Assembly (NCBI GenBank): GCA_038233215.1
Contig: JBBSML010000009.1
Location: forward strand, 25,178-89,177
Direction of reading: 5' to 3'
DNA: 64,000 nt
Source of the DNA: JACDBZ01 sp038233215
GTDB lineage: Bacteria; Chloroflexota; Limnocylindria; QHBO01
Part shown: piece by piece, positions 9,803-17,351 of the stretch
How the letters are laid out: every line of letters begins with the position of its first letter
Position numbering within the stretch: position 1 is the first letter of the stretch
Position numbers and translations under genes: made by a program
Notes under the pieces: generated by a model
Databases searched by the model: none
The model's input: only the letters and a program-made list of their open reading frames with translations
Told to the model about the DNA's origin: nothing

Positions 9803-11431
9803 ATGGAACCGCGCCCAAGCCGCTCCGGGATTCGCGGGGTGCTCGCCTTGCTGGCGATCGCGTCACTGCTGACGCCCGTCCTCGTGCTGCGAGCGCTCCC
9901 GCCCGCGGACCTCGCCTCGAACGGCCTCGGGTGGGTGACGCTGGTGCTCGCAGCCGTCGGGGCGGCGACCGCCACGATTGCAGCGCTGGCGTCCCTCGTC
10001 CATGGGCTGCGCCATGGCTCGCTGGCCTCGCTGTTCCTGGCCGCAGGATCGGCCGCAATCATCGGCGGCTCGATCTCGCTGGTCAGCGGTACGGGGAGTG
10101 TCGCGCTCTCGATTGCGGCAGCCGCGCTGCTCTTCCTCGGCGCGTCGATCGGCCAGCGCGTCGGAGCCTTCGTGGCTGGCCCGCGGCGACGAGTCGTGAC
10201 CGCCGGCCTGCTCCTCGGATTGGCCGAAGCGGTCCTCCTGGCCGGGCTCATCCCACCGCTGGCGGACGCACTCCGCCCCCACGGACCGGCGATCCTGCTG
10301 GCCAGCGGTGTGCTGAGCGGGATCGCCGCGATCATCGTCACCACCAGCGACCTTGCCCCGGCGGCAGGGACGCTGTCGGTCGCCGCCTTCGCCCGTGCGC
10401 TTGCTCGCGGAGACGGCGCGGAGATCTCCTTCGGCCTCGCTGCACTCACCGGAGCCGGGCTGCTGACCACCCGCTCGATCACGGACACCAGGGTCATTGA
10501 GACGGTCGAGGTCACCAGCGAGCCATTGCCGCCGCTCGCGACCCAGCTCTCGCAGGGCGTTCTCCGCTTCGACGGCCAGCTCCGACTGCAGTCCTGGAAC
10601 CCGGCCGCGGCCACGCTCCTCGGACTGGACGTGGCCTCCGGTGGTGAGCGCCTCGAGGATCTTCTCGGCATGTCGCTGGCGCAGCTGCCAGCGGGTTCCG
10701 AGACCGTCCTGCACCGAACGCGGATCGGTGGTCTCGACCTCTCCGTCCACCGCGACGAGAGGGGCATCACGGTTGTGATCCACGACCCGGGGGGCTCGAT
10801 CGACTCGCAAGGGCTGGGGCGCGAGCTGCGTGCCACCATCGAAGAGCTGCTGGGAGCGCGGCGCACAATCGAGCTGCAGCGTGTGGAGATCGAACGTGCC
10901 ATGACCACCGATGCACTCACCGGTGTTGCGAGCCGTGGCGCGGTCCTCGAGCGGCTGCGCATCGAAGTGGCGCAGGCGCGCAGGTACGAGCATCCGATCG
11001 CGGTGGCAGTCATCGACGTCGACCGCTTCGGTGAGATCAACCTCGCGCATGGGATCGAGGGCGGCGACGCCGTCCTCCGTGAGATCGCGCTTCGTGTCCG
11101 CCTGCGCGTACGGGCCGCGGATGCGCTCGGCCGGTCGGACAGCGACGGGCTCCTCGCGATCCTGCCCCACACCGACGGTGACCGAGCGGCAATCTTTGCC
11201 GATGCCCTGCGTCAGCGGGTCGCTTTGCGACCGGTGACCATCGGCGATGCGGAGGTCATCGTGACCCTCAGCATCGGGGTGGCCACCATCCGGCCGGGCG
11301 AGGATCTCGACTTCGATGGGTTGCTGGTCCGCGCTGATGCGGCGCTGGTGAGCGCGCGAGGGGCGGGCGGCAACCGCACGATGCTCGACCCGTCGCAGTC
11401 GGACGAGCCGGCGGTCGACAAGGGGGCATGA
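9803..11431 (+). CDS. Membrane GGDEF-domain protein with degenerate active site
   Basis: A 542-residue protein with roughly seven hydrophobic segments between residues 10 and 225, a PAS-like segment (about 243-330, with FDGQLRLQSWNPAAATLLGL), a short coiled coil and a C-terminal GGDEF domain (about 365-530). The domain keeps DALTGVASR at 370 and the first metal-binding Asp in VDVDRF (403-408). The catalytic loop that normally reads GGDEF is RSDSDGL at 444-450, so the two glycines and the key Glu are gone. It therefore probably does not make cyclic di-GMP and may bind nucleotide or act as a sensor scaffold. It stands alone, divergent from the deacetylase operon. See findings. Confidence 0.88.
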   Translation: MEPRPSRSGIRGVLALLAIASLLTPVLVLRALPPADLASNGLGWVTLVLAAVGAATATIAALASLVHGLRHGSLASLFLAAGSAAIIGGSISLVSGTGSVALSIAAAALLFLGASIGQRVGAFVAGPRRRVVTAGLLLGLAEAVLLAGLIPPLADALRPHGPAILLASGVLSGIAAIIVTTSDLAPAAGTLSVAAFARALARGDGAEISFGLAALTGAGLLTTRSITDTRVIETVEVTSEPLPPLATQLSQGVLRFDGQLRLQSWNPAAATLLGLDVASGGERLEDLLGMSLAQLPAGSETVLHRTRIGGLDLSVHRDERGITVVIHDPGGSIDSQGLGRELRATIEELLGARRTIELQRVEIERAMTTDALTGVASRGAVLERLRIEVAQARRYEHPIAVAVIDVDRFGEINLAHGIEGGDAVLREIALRVRLRVRAADALGRSDSDGLLAILPHTDGDRAAIFADALRQRVALRPVTIGDAEVIVTLSIGVATIRPGEDLDFDGLLVRADAALVSARGAGGNRTMLDPSQSDEPAVDKGA

Positions 11432-11519
11432 CCCCGACCGTGGAGGCAGCGCCGGCGTTCCGGTGTATGACGATGCGCTGGCCACCCTGTCCGGCGCGCG
11501 AACGGCGCAGCGGCCACTG

Positions 11520-11563
11520 TTATCCACCGATGTCATACAATCTGTGGGTATTATTGTTGATAA
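11520..11563. promoter_or_regulatory. thyX upstream region: -10 box within DnaA-box-like sites
   Basis: TTATCCACC (11520-11528) matches the DnaA box TTATCCACA at 8 of 9 bases, TGTTGATAA (11555-11563) matches its complement at 8 of 9 and TGTGGGTAT (11543-11551) at 7 of 9. A -10-like TACAAT (11536-11541) lies among them, about 70 bases before the thyX start. The stretch is markedly more AT-rich than its surroundings. Confidence 0.35.
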
Positions 11564-11609
11564 CCCCCTTCCCATGCGGGCGCCAGGCTGGGAACGTTGA
11601 GGCTGCCAC

Positions 11610-12551
11610 ATGCCATCCACCTCCACCGATCTGTCCGCCACGCTGATCTTCCCCACTCGGGAGATCGTGGAGGAGTACTACCTGCCGATCATCTACACCG
11701 CGTGCCGGACGTGCTATTCGGAACAGATGCCCGACAGGATCTGGGACAAGGCGGTCAGCCGCGAAACGGCCGACGAAAAGCAGCAGAACCTGGTGCGCAA
11801 GGTGATGGAATCGGGACACGGCTCAACCATCGAGCATGTCAATTTCACGTTCGCCATCAGCGGTGTCACCCGCACGCTGAGCCATCAGCTCGTTCGGCAT
11901 CGAGCCGGCACCGCATTCGACCAGCAGTCTCAGCGCTACGTCAGCTTCAAGCAGCGCGGCAACTACACGGTCCCCGACTCGATCACCAAGGGTGATCTGC
12001 CCGACGACCTCGCGGGCCGATTCGAGCGCGCGATCGACGACAACATGGATCTCTACGGACAGCTCCTCCAGGCCGAGGTGCCCGCCGAGGACGCGCGGTT
12101 CATCTTCCCCAACGCCATGCAGACCAACATGATCATGACGGTCAACCTGCGTCAGCTGATTCACATGTCGGGGCTGCGGCTGTGCACCATGGCCCAGTGG
12201 GAGATCCGCCAGCTCTTCAAGCAGATTCGTCACGAGGTCTTTCGCGTCAGCCCGTTCTTCGGAAGCTTTCTCGTGCCGAAGTGCGTTCCGCTCGGCTACT
12301 GCGACGAGATGGGTAACCGAGACGAGCACTGCCGCATCAAGCCGCATCGGGACACGGTCATGGCCGTGTGGGAAGCGTATCGCGGCGGCACGCTGGCCGA
12401 GACCGATGGACCGGTCGTTCCCGATACCAGCCCCTTCCGTCCAAAGCCGCGTCGCGTGCCGCTGCCGGTGGCGGATGACAACGTGCGCCCCGCCCACACC
12501 GAGGCATTGGGAGCCGTGCTTGGGCAGGCCGGAGGCTCCGACAGGGTCTGA
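11610..12551 (+). CDS. thyX: Flavin-dependent thymidylate synthase ThyX
   Basis: FAD-dependent thymidylate synthase that methylates dUMP to dTMP with methylenetetrahydrofolate and NADPH. The ThyX motif is RHR (96-98) followed by eight residues and Ser107, within SHQLVRHRAGTAFDQQSQRY, which fits the known RHR-X7-8-S pattern. The C-terminal half has MSGLRLCTMAQWEIRQLF, which contributes to FAD and dUMP binding. At 313 residues it is longer than the usual 220-260 because of N- and C-terminal extensions that include EMGNRDEHCRIKPHRD. No thyA is seen. The upstream region carries a -10-like box and DnaA-box-like sites, compatible with cell-cycle-linked control. Confidence 0.95.
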   Translation: MPSTSTDLSATLIFPTREIVEEYYLPIIYTACRTCYSEQMPDRIWDKAVSRETADEKQQNLVRKVMESGHGSTIEHVNFTFAISGVTRTLSHQLVRHRAGTAFDQQSQRYVSFKQRGNYTVPDSITKGDLPDDLAGRFERAIDDNMDLYGQLLQAEVPAEDARFIFPNAMQTNMIMTVNLRQLIHMSGLRLCTMAQWEIRQLFKQIRHEVFRVSPFFGSFLVPKCVPLGYCDEMGNRDEHCRIKPHRDTVMAVWEAYRGGTLAETDGPVVPDTSPFRPKPRRVPLPVADDNVRPAHTEALGAVLGQAGGSDRV

Positions 12552-12596
12552 CGCGCGCTACGCTGCTGACGTGGCTTCGCGCACTGACATCCCGGC

Positions 12597-14030
12597 ATGA
12601 ACGTTCGGGGACAGCTCCCAGGAAACCGGCGCGTTCGCGTGGAGCGTACGCAACCACAGGCGTTCACCGTGCGTGCGCCGAAACGAATTCGAGTGGCGCC
12701 AACGCCGGCCGCCTCACTCCTCCTGCTGTTCGCATTCCTCGTCACGGTCGGCACCGGCCTGCTCATGCTGCCGATCGCGGCGAACGATGGGAGCGCCACT
12801 CGATTCCTCGATGCACTCTTTACCGCCACCAGCGCGGCGTGCGTCACCGGCCTGGTGGTGCTCGATACGGCGACGCACTGGAGCCCGTTCGGCCAGGTCG
12901 TGATCCTCGTGCTCGTCCAGGTCGGCGGCTTCGGGATCATGGCCGGCTCCACGCTGCTGCTCTTCCTGTTCATCGGACGCCGCACGACGTTGCGTGACCG
13001 AGTGCTGGTCCAGGAGTCGCTCGGCGGCCTCAACCTCGGATCGGTCACATCGCTCATCAAGCGAATCGCCATCTTCACGATCGTGTGCGAGACGATCGGC
13101 GCCATCATTCTCGGCATCGCCTTCACCTCGGGTCCCGAAGCGGGTCCGCCAGGTGATCCGCTCGGGATCTGGTGGGGCATCTTTCACTCGGTGTCGGCGT
13201 TCAACAACTCCGGCTTCGACCTGACCGGTGGCTTCCGAAGCCTCGGCCCGTTCGTCGACGACTGGGTCGTGCTCATAACGATCGCAATCCTGCTGACGGC
13301 CGGCGGCCTGGGATTTGCCATCGTGGGCGACGCGCTCGTCAAGCGACGCTGGTCACGCATGGCACTCGAGACCAAGCTGGTTCTGATGACCAGTGCCGTC
13401 CTGCTCGTCGGCGGTGCCGCCACAATCGGCTTCACCGAATGGACCAACCCGGCGACGCTCGGCGCACTGCCGGCCGAGCAGCGCCTCCTCAACGCGCTCT
13501 TCGAATCGGCGACGCTGCGCACCGCCGGCTTCACCGCGCTCGACACCGGCGCCTTCGCGGAATCAAGCCTGTTCGCGGTGATGGCGCTCATGTTCATCGG
13601 CGGCGCATCGGGGTCGACCGCCGGCGGAATCAAGGTCAACACCTTCAGCGTGCTTCTCATCGCGATCACCTCGACGGTGCGGGGGCCGCCATCGGCGCAG
13701 GCATTCGGCAGGCGGATCCAACACGCCATCGTCTACCGTGCGCTGGCGGTCGCGTTGCTGTCGATAGCCTTCGTCTTCGTCATCGGCCTCGGGTTGACGC
13801 TGACGACGGATGCGACGTTCGTGCAGACGCTATTTGAGGCGGTATCGGCCTTCGGCACCGTCGGTGCGAGCACCGGAATCACGCCTGACCTGACCGATCC
13901 GGCGCGCCTGATCACCACGTTCGCCATGTTCGTCGGCCGATTGGGTCCGTTGACGCTCGTCCTGGCCCTTGCGGCCCGCGCGCGGCCGATTCCGTATCGG
14001 CCGGCGATCGAGACCGTGCGCATCGGCTAG
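12597..14030 (+). CDS. TrkH/KtrB-type potassium channel subunit
   Basis: A 477-residue integral membrane protein of the Trk/Ktr/HKT superfamily, the K+ (or Na+-coupled K+) translocating subunit. Four M1-P-M2 repeats are visible, each with its filter glycine: CVTGL, NNSGFD, RTAGFTALD and FGTVGASTG. The N terminus has a charged 30-residue cytoplasmic extension. It is followed after 32 bases by the RCK regulator gene with a strong ribosome binding site, so the two make a two-gene operon encoding a gated K+ uptake system. The length and the single RCK partner of about 216 residues favour the Ktr type. Confidence 0.92.
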   Translation: MNVRGQLPGNRRVRVERTQPQAFTVRAPKRIRVAPTPAASLLLLFAFLVTVGTGLLMLPIAANDGSATRFLDALFTATSAACVTGLVVLDTATHWSPFGQVVILVLVQVGGFGIMAGSTLLLFLFIGRRTTLRDRVLVQESLGGLNLGSVTSLIKRIAIFTIVCETIGAIILGIAFTSGPEAGPPGDPLGIWWGIFHSVSAFNNSGFDLTGGFRSLGPFVDDWVVLITIAILLTAGGLGFAIVGDALVKRRWSRMALETKLVLMTSAVLLVGGAATIGFTEWTNPATLGALPAEQRLLNALFESATLRTAGFTALDTGAFAESSLFAVMALMFIGGASGSTAGGIKVNTFSVLLIAITSTVRGPPSAQAFGRRIQHAIVYRALAVALLSIAFVFVIGLGLTLTTDATFVQTLFEAVSAFGTVGASTGITPDLTDPARLITTFAMFVGRLGPLTLVLALAARARPIPYRPAIETVRIG

Positions 14031-14062
14031 GCTCAACACCTATCCGGCGCAGGAGGGACACC

Positions 14063-14713
14063 ATGGCGGGAGAGCAGGTGGTCGTGATCGGCCTTGGCCG
14101 ATTCGGCTCGTCGGTCGCGCGCGAGCTCGAGCGGCTCGGTCACCAGGTGCTGGCCATCGACCGCAGCGAGCAACCGGTCAACGACATCGCGTCCGACGTC
14201 ACGCACGCACTTCAGCTGGATGCGGCCGATGAAGACGCCCTGCGGTCTGCTGGCGCGGCCGATTTCCATAGCGCCATCGTGGCGATCAGCTCGGATGCGG
14301 AACCATCCATCTTCGCCACCATGGTTCTCAAGCGGCTCGGCGTGCGCAACGTCATCGCCAAGGCGGGCAGCATCCTGCACGGCGAGATCCTGGCGCGTGT
14401 CGGGGCCGACCGCGTCGTCTTCCCCGAACACGAGACCGGCCTGCGGCTTGCCCATTCGTTCAACGTGCCGAACGTGATCGACTACCTCGACGTGGCACCC
14501 AATTTCGGCATCGAGAAGATCCGTCCGCCGAAGGCGTTCGTCGGCAAGTCGTTGGGCGAGCTGGACCTGAAGGGACGCATGAACCTCACGCCGATCGCGC
14601 TGCGGCGCGGCAAGCAGGTTCTCGTGAATCCCGCGCGAGACGAACGCATCGCGGAGGGTGATGAGTTGATCCTGATCGGCCAGGACCAGAATCTCGAACA
14701 GCTGCGGGGCTAG
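14063..14713 (+). CDS. TrkA/KtrA-type RCK regulatory subunit
   Basis: A 216-residue cytosolic protein with an N-terminal RCK_N (Rossmann) domain, shown by VVVIGLGRFGSSVARELERLG with the dinucleotide-binding glycines, and a C-terminal RCK_C domain from about residue 140 ending in DELILIGQDQNLEQL. It binds ATP/ADP or NAD(H) and gates the membrane subunit encoded just upstream. A consensus AGGAGG lies at 14051-14056, six bases before the ATG. The stop overlaps the stop region of the convergent gene at 14710-14713. Confidence 0.93.
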   Translation: MAGEQVVVIGLGRFGSSVARELERLGHQVLAIDRSEQPVNDIASDVTHALQLDAADEDALRSAGAADFHSAIVAISSDAEPSIFATMVLKRLGVRNVIAKAGSILHGEILARVGADRVVFPEHETGLRLAHSFNVPNVIDYLDVAPNFGIEKIRPPKAFVGKSLGELDLKGRMNLTPIALRRGKQVLVNPARDERIAEGDELILIGQDQNLEQLRG

Positions 14714-15156
14714 TTGTCGGCCGAGACTCCGTCACCCAGCGTGAAGCGGCGAAGCTCGTCCGCACCCGCGTCTGTCAGGCGGCGCGCCTCGTTGACGAGG
14801 AAGGTCGTCATCTTCGTGGAGTCCACGATCAGGAGCGTATGTCCGCGCTCATTGCGATCGAGCACGATCCGGTCATCACCATGAAAGCTGATCCCCCAGT
14901 TCGCCTGGAGCTGCACAAGCTCGGCGAGCACGACCTTCTCACTGAAGTACCAGTCCAGGAACTCGGCGTTGAGCGCGGTGACGACGTCGCGCAGCTGGAG
15001 CGTGTCGTTGCGGCGCAGGCGAGAGACAAAGTGGACAATGCGGAGCGATGCGAATGGGTCGCCGCTCCGTGCCAGCTGGGGTGGCGCGAGCTGCGGGTCC
15101 GGCATCCCATCCGGGGCCGGACCTACAAGCGCACTCGCGGCCATGCCGTCCGTCAA
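14710..15156 (-). CDS. Hypothetical protein coupled to a rhodanese gene
   Basis: A 148-residue soluble protein. After a Pro/Ala-rich N-terminal 30 residues comes a helical region (LRIVHFVSRLRRNDTLQL) and a probable alpha/beta segment (WGISFHGDDRIVLDRNERG). No family is recognised. Its start overlaps the stop of the upstream sulfurtransferase gene (ATGA at 15153-15156), so it is translated from the same mRNA. The 3' end overlaps the potassium regulator gene by four bases in convergent orientation. Confidence 0.6.
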   Translation of the reverse strand: MTDGMAASALVGPAPDGMPDPQLAPPQLARSGDPFASLRIVHFVSRLRRNDTLQLRDVVTALNAEFLDWYFSEKVVLAELVQLQANWGISFHGDDRIVLDRNERGHTLLIVDSTKMTTFLVNEARRLTDAGADELRRFTLGDGVSADN

Positions 15157-16016
15157 TTCGCGGACGCCTCACCTGTCTCGATGGGCACGCCCACCAGCGA
15201 GCCATACTCCGTCCAGGAACCGTCGTAGTTGCGCACATTGCGGTAGCCGAGCAGCTCATGCAGCACGAACCAGGTGTGGCTTGATCGCTCGCCGATCCGG
15301 CAATAGGCAACGACCTCGTCATCGCCGCTGACCCCCTTCGCCGCATACAGCTCGCGGAGCTGCTCGATCGGCTTGAACGTTCCGTCCTCCGCCACCGCCG
15401 TCGACCAGGGCACGTTGACCGCGCCCGGAATGTGACCACGCCGCTGCGCGGCCTCCTGGGGCAGGTGCGCCGGTGCCGAGAGCTCGCCGCGAAACTCCTC
15501 GGGCGAGCGGACATCGATGAGATCGCGATCGTGTGAGCCGATGCCGTCGATGACCTCCTGGCGGTAGGCTCGCAGCTCCTCGCGCGTTTCGTTCGGCAGG
15601 GTGATGCTGCCGGGCGCGTGGTCCGGGGCGTCGGTGGTCAGCGGGAGGCCATCCGCCTCGACCTTGGCTCGGCCACCATCCAGCAGTTGCACGTTGTCGA
15701 GGCCCTGATATCTGAGCTGCCAGTACGCCCAAGCGGCAAACCAGTTGTGGTTGTCACCGTAGAGAACGATCGTGGTGTCGTCATCGATCCCGGCCGCGCG
15801 CAGGAGCGTCTGGAGATCCTCGCGCGTCGCGAGATCGCGCATGACCCGGTCGGTCAGCTGGCGCCTCCAGTTGATGCCGGCGGCGCCGGGGAGGTGCCCG
15901 GTCTCGTATGCATCGGTATCGACGTCTACCTCGAGGAAGCGGACCTTCGGATCATCGAGGTGCTCCCGGGTCCAGTCGGTGCTGACCAGGGCGGTGGAGC
16001 TGTGTGCAACGGACAT
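15153..16016 (-). CDS. Thiosulfate sulfurtransferase (tandem rhodanese)
   Basis: A 287-residue sulfurtransferase with two rhodanese domains (about 1-135 and 160-285). Only the C-terminal domain has the active cysteine, in VVAYCRIGERSSHTWF, the motif of actinobacterial CysA/SseA-type enzymes. The first domain is structural and has YGDNHNWFAAWAYWQL. Such proteins move sulfane sulfur from thiosulfate or 3-mercaptopyruvate to cyanide or protein thiols. The start at ATG 16016 is chosen because the frame upstream is a low-complexity Arg/Pro stretch. The gene leads a coupled pair with the hypothetical gene at 14710. Confidence 0.92.
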   Translation of the reverse strand: MSVAHSSTALVSTDWTREHLDDPKVRFLEVDVDTDAYETGHLPGAAGINWRRQLTDRVMRDLATREDLQTLLRAAGIDDDTTIVLYGDNHNWFAAWAYWQLRYQGLDNVQLLDGGRAKVEADGLPLTTDAPDHAPGSITLPNETREELRAYRQEVIDGIGSHDRDLIDVRSPEEFRGELSAPAHLPQEAAQRRGHIPGAVNVPWSTAVAEDGTFKPIEQLRELYAAKGVSGDDEVVAYCRIGERSSHTWFVLHELLGYRNVRNYDGSWTEYGSLVGVPIETGEASAN

Positions 16017-16139
16017 GAGGTGATCGGTGGCTCCTTCGAGCCTGTTCGACGGGCGCGCGGACTCTTGCCGCGCGGGCGGTAGGCATGGCCGGCAACTCCG
16101 ACCGAACTGGTCGGAGTATCGCGCCTGCAATCGATCTGA

Positions 16140-16475
16140 TCAACCGACGCGCAGGCCCTCGTCACATCCCGGCACGGGCTGGAGCAGATGGACCTGTCCG
16201 TCCGACCCCATGGCGCCAAGGACAAGAACCTCGCTCTCGAACCCGGCGATGCGGCGCGGCGGGAAATTGACGACGGCCACGACCTGCCGCCCGACGAGAG
16301 TCGAGGGGTCGGGGTACGTGACGGTGAGCTGCGCCGAGCAGACCCGCTCTCCGATCTCGGCGCCAAAATCGATCCGAAGCTGGTAGGACGGCTTGCGTGC
16401 AGCCGGAAACGCACGCGCGTCAACGATCCGGCCGACCCGCATGTCGATGCGCATGAAGTCTTCGAATTCGATCAT
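16140..16475 (-). CDS. csaA: CsaA-like tRNA-binding-domain protein
   Basis: A 111-residue protein consisting of one OB-fold tRNA-binding domain, as in CsaA and in the C terminus of MetRS. Landmarks are FMRIDMRVGRIVDAR at the N terminus, LRIDFG and the C-terminal NFPPRRIAGFESEVLVLGA with GMGSDGQ-like residues. CsaA has been described as a secretion-linked chaperone that binds tRNA as a dimer. ATG 16475 is taken as start; an in-frame start three codons earlier (16484) is possible. The gene lies upstream of the rhodanese gene on the same strand with a 123-base gap. Confidence 0.88.
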   Translation of the reverse strand: MIEFEDFMRIDMRVGRIVDARAFPAARKPSYQLRIDFGAEIGERVCSAQLTVTYPDPSTLVGRQVVAVVNFPPRRIAGFESEVLVLGAMGSDGQVHLLQPVPGCDEGLRVG

Positions 16476-16601
16476 CGGCTGCACGATAGCGATTGGGGTG
16501 TCCGTCGGCAGGACTTTCGACCCGTTGGTGACGGGCCGTCGGACGCGTATCGTGCGATCACGGCCCCGCTACTGGCCGGTCCGATCGGATCAGGAGAAAT
16601 C

Positions 16602-17177
16602 GTGACGTTCTGGAATTGGCGCCGCAGCCCGGGCAGCCCGGCGACGCAGGGCAGCGCGGCCCTTGCCCTCGCCCCCGACCTGGCGGCGATCGAGATCTAC
16701 ACGACGGATTCCAGGATCGTCGGGTGGATCGCGCCACAGGGCCAGCGAATCACGGATCTGTTGACCACCCAGGACGAGCTGCGACTCTGGCGCCCCAGCC
16801 CCGGGCCCCTCGACGACACCACCATGCCTCCGAGTAGCGGCGCCAAGCTCCGGACCAACGGTGAATGGCAGTCATTGCCAACGTCGCGGGTCGTGCTGGC
16901 TATGCCGCCGGAATGGCGCGCAAGCCGTCAGCTGCGCCTGCACCGTCGGTTGCGTCGGGCGGCTGCGATTGCCGGTCCGTTCAGCGTGACCGGTAACGTT
17001 CATCTCCACCCGGGCGTCGAAGTCGGGCTGCACCTCGTTCGCAACCAGCCGTTCATCCCGCTCACCGACGCATACATCCTCCACAGCGGCGAACCGCCGT
17101 TCGAGCACGTCGTAAGCGTCGTGATCGTCAACAGCGCCCACGTCGCCCAGATCGTTCCCCTCGTCAGCCTCGCCTGA
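16602..17177 (+). CDS. Hypothetical protein (191 aa)
   Basis: A probable cytosolic protein of 191 residues. GTG 16602 is chosen because AGGAG lies at 16592-16596 and because the same frame further left runs antisense to the CsaA-like gene. The sequence has an N-terminal strand pattern (AIEIYTTDSRIVGWIAP), a basic middle (RRLRRAAAIAGPF) and a C-terminal beta segment with GVEVGLHLVRNQPFIPLTDA and a run of valine-rich strands. No enzyme motif is seen. A clear hairpin terminator follows 12 bases after the stop. Confidence 0.65.
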   Translation: MTFWNWRRSPGSPATQGSAALALAPDLAAIEIYTTDSRIVGWIAPQGQRITDLLTTQDELRLWRPSPGPLDDTTMPPSSGAKLRTNGEWQSLPTSRVVLAMPPEWRASRQLRLHRRLRRAAAIAGPFSVTGNVHLHPGVEVGLHLVRNQPFIPLTDAYILHSGEPPFEHVVSVVIVNSAHVAQIVPLVSLA

Positions 17178-17188
17178 TCGTCGTCAAC

Positions 17189-17212
17189 GCGGCGCTATTC
17201 GCCGCCCGTTTT
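17189..17212 (+). terminator. Rho-independent-type terminator
   Basis: A GCGGCG stem (17189-17194), loop CTATT and CGCCGC (17200-17205) are followed by CCGTTTT. It separates the hypothetical gene from the leucine-degradation cluster. Confidence 0.6.
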
Positions 17213-17351
17213 CAGGGGAGTGGCATCGCATGGCTCGCGGCCCACTGATCCCCTGGTACCGATGCCGGAGCAGCCGGCGTTGTTGGGTCAGCGTGCGAGG
17301 CGACCGTCTCTTCCGGCACGAGGACTCTCACCGCGACCATAATCGACCGAG

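Noticed and set aside
11520..11563. Chromosome replication origin
   Set aside because: Only three imperfect boxes, no dnaA, dnaN or gidA-type neighbours and no clear AT-rich unwinding tract.
11896..11932. ThyX motif with eight instead of seven residues between RHR and Ser
   Set aside because: The accepted motif allows seven or eight, so this is a normal ThyX.
16188..16601. Longer form of the hypothetical protein starting at 16188
   Set aside because: This part is antisense to the CsaA-like gene; GTG 16602 has a ribosome binding site and starts the non-overlapping part.
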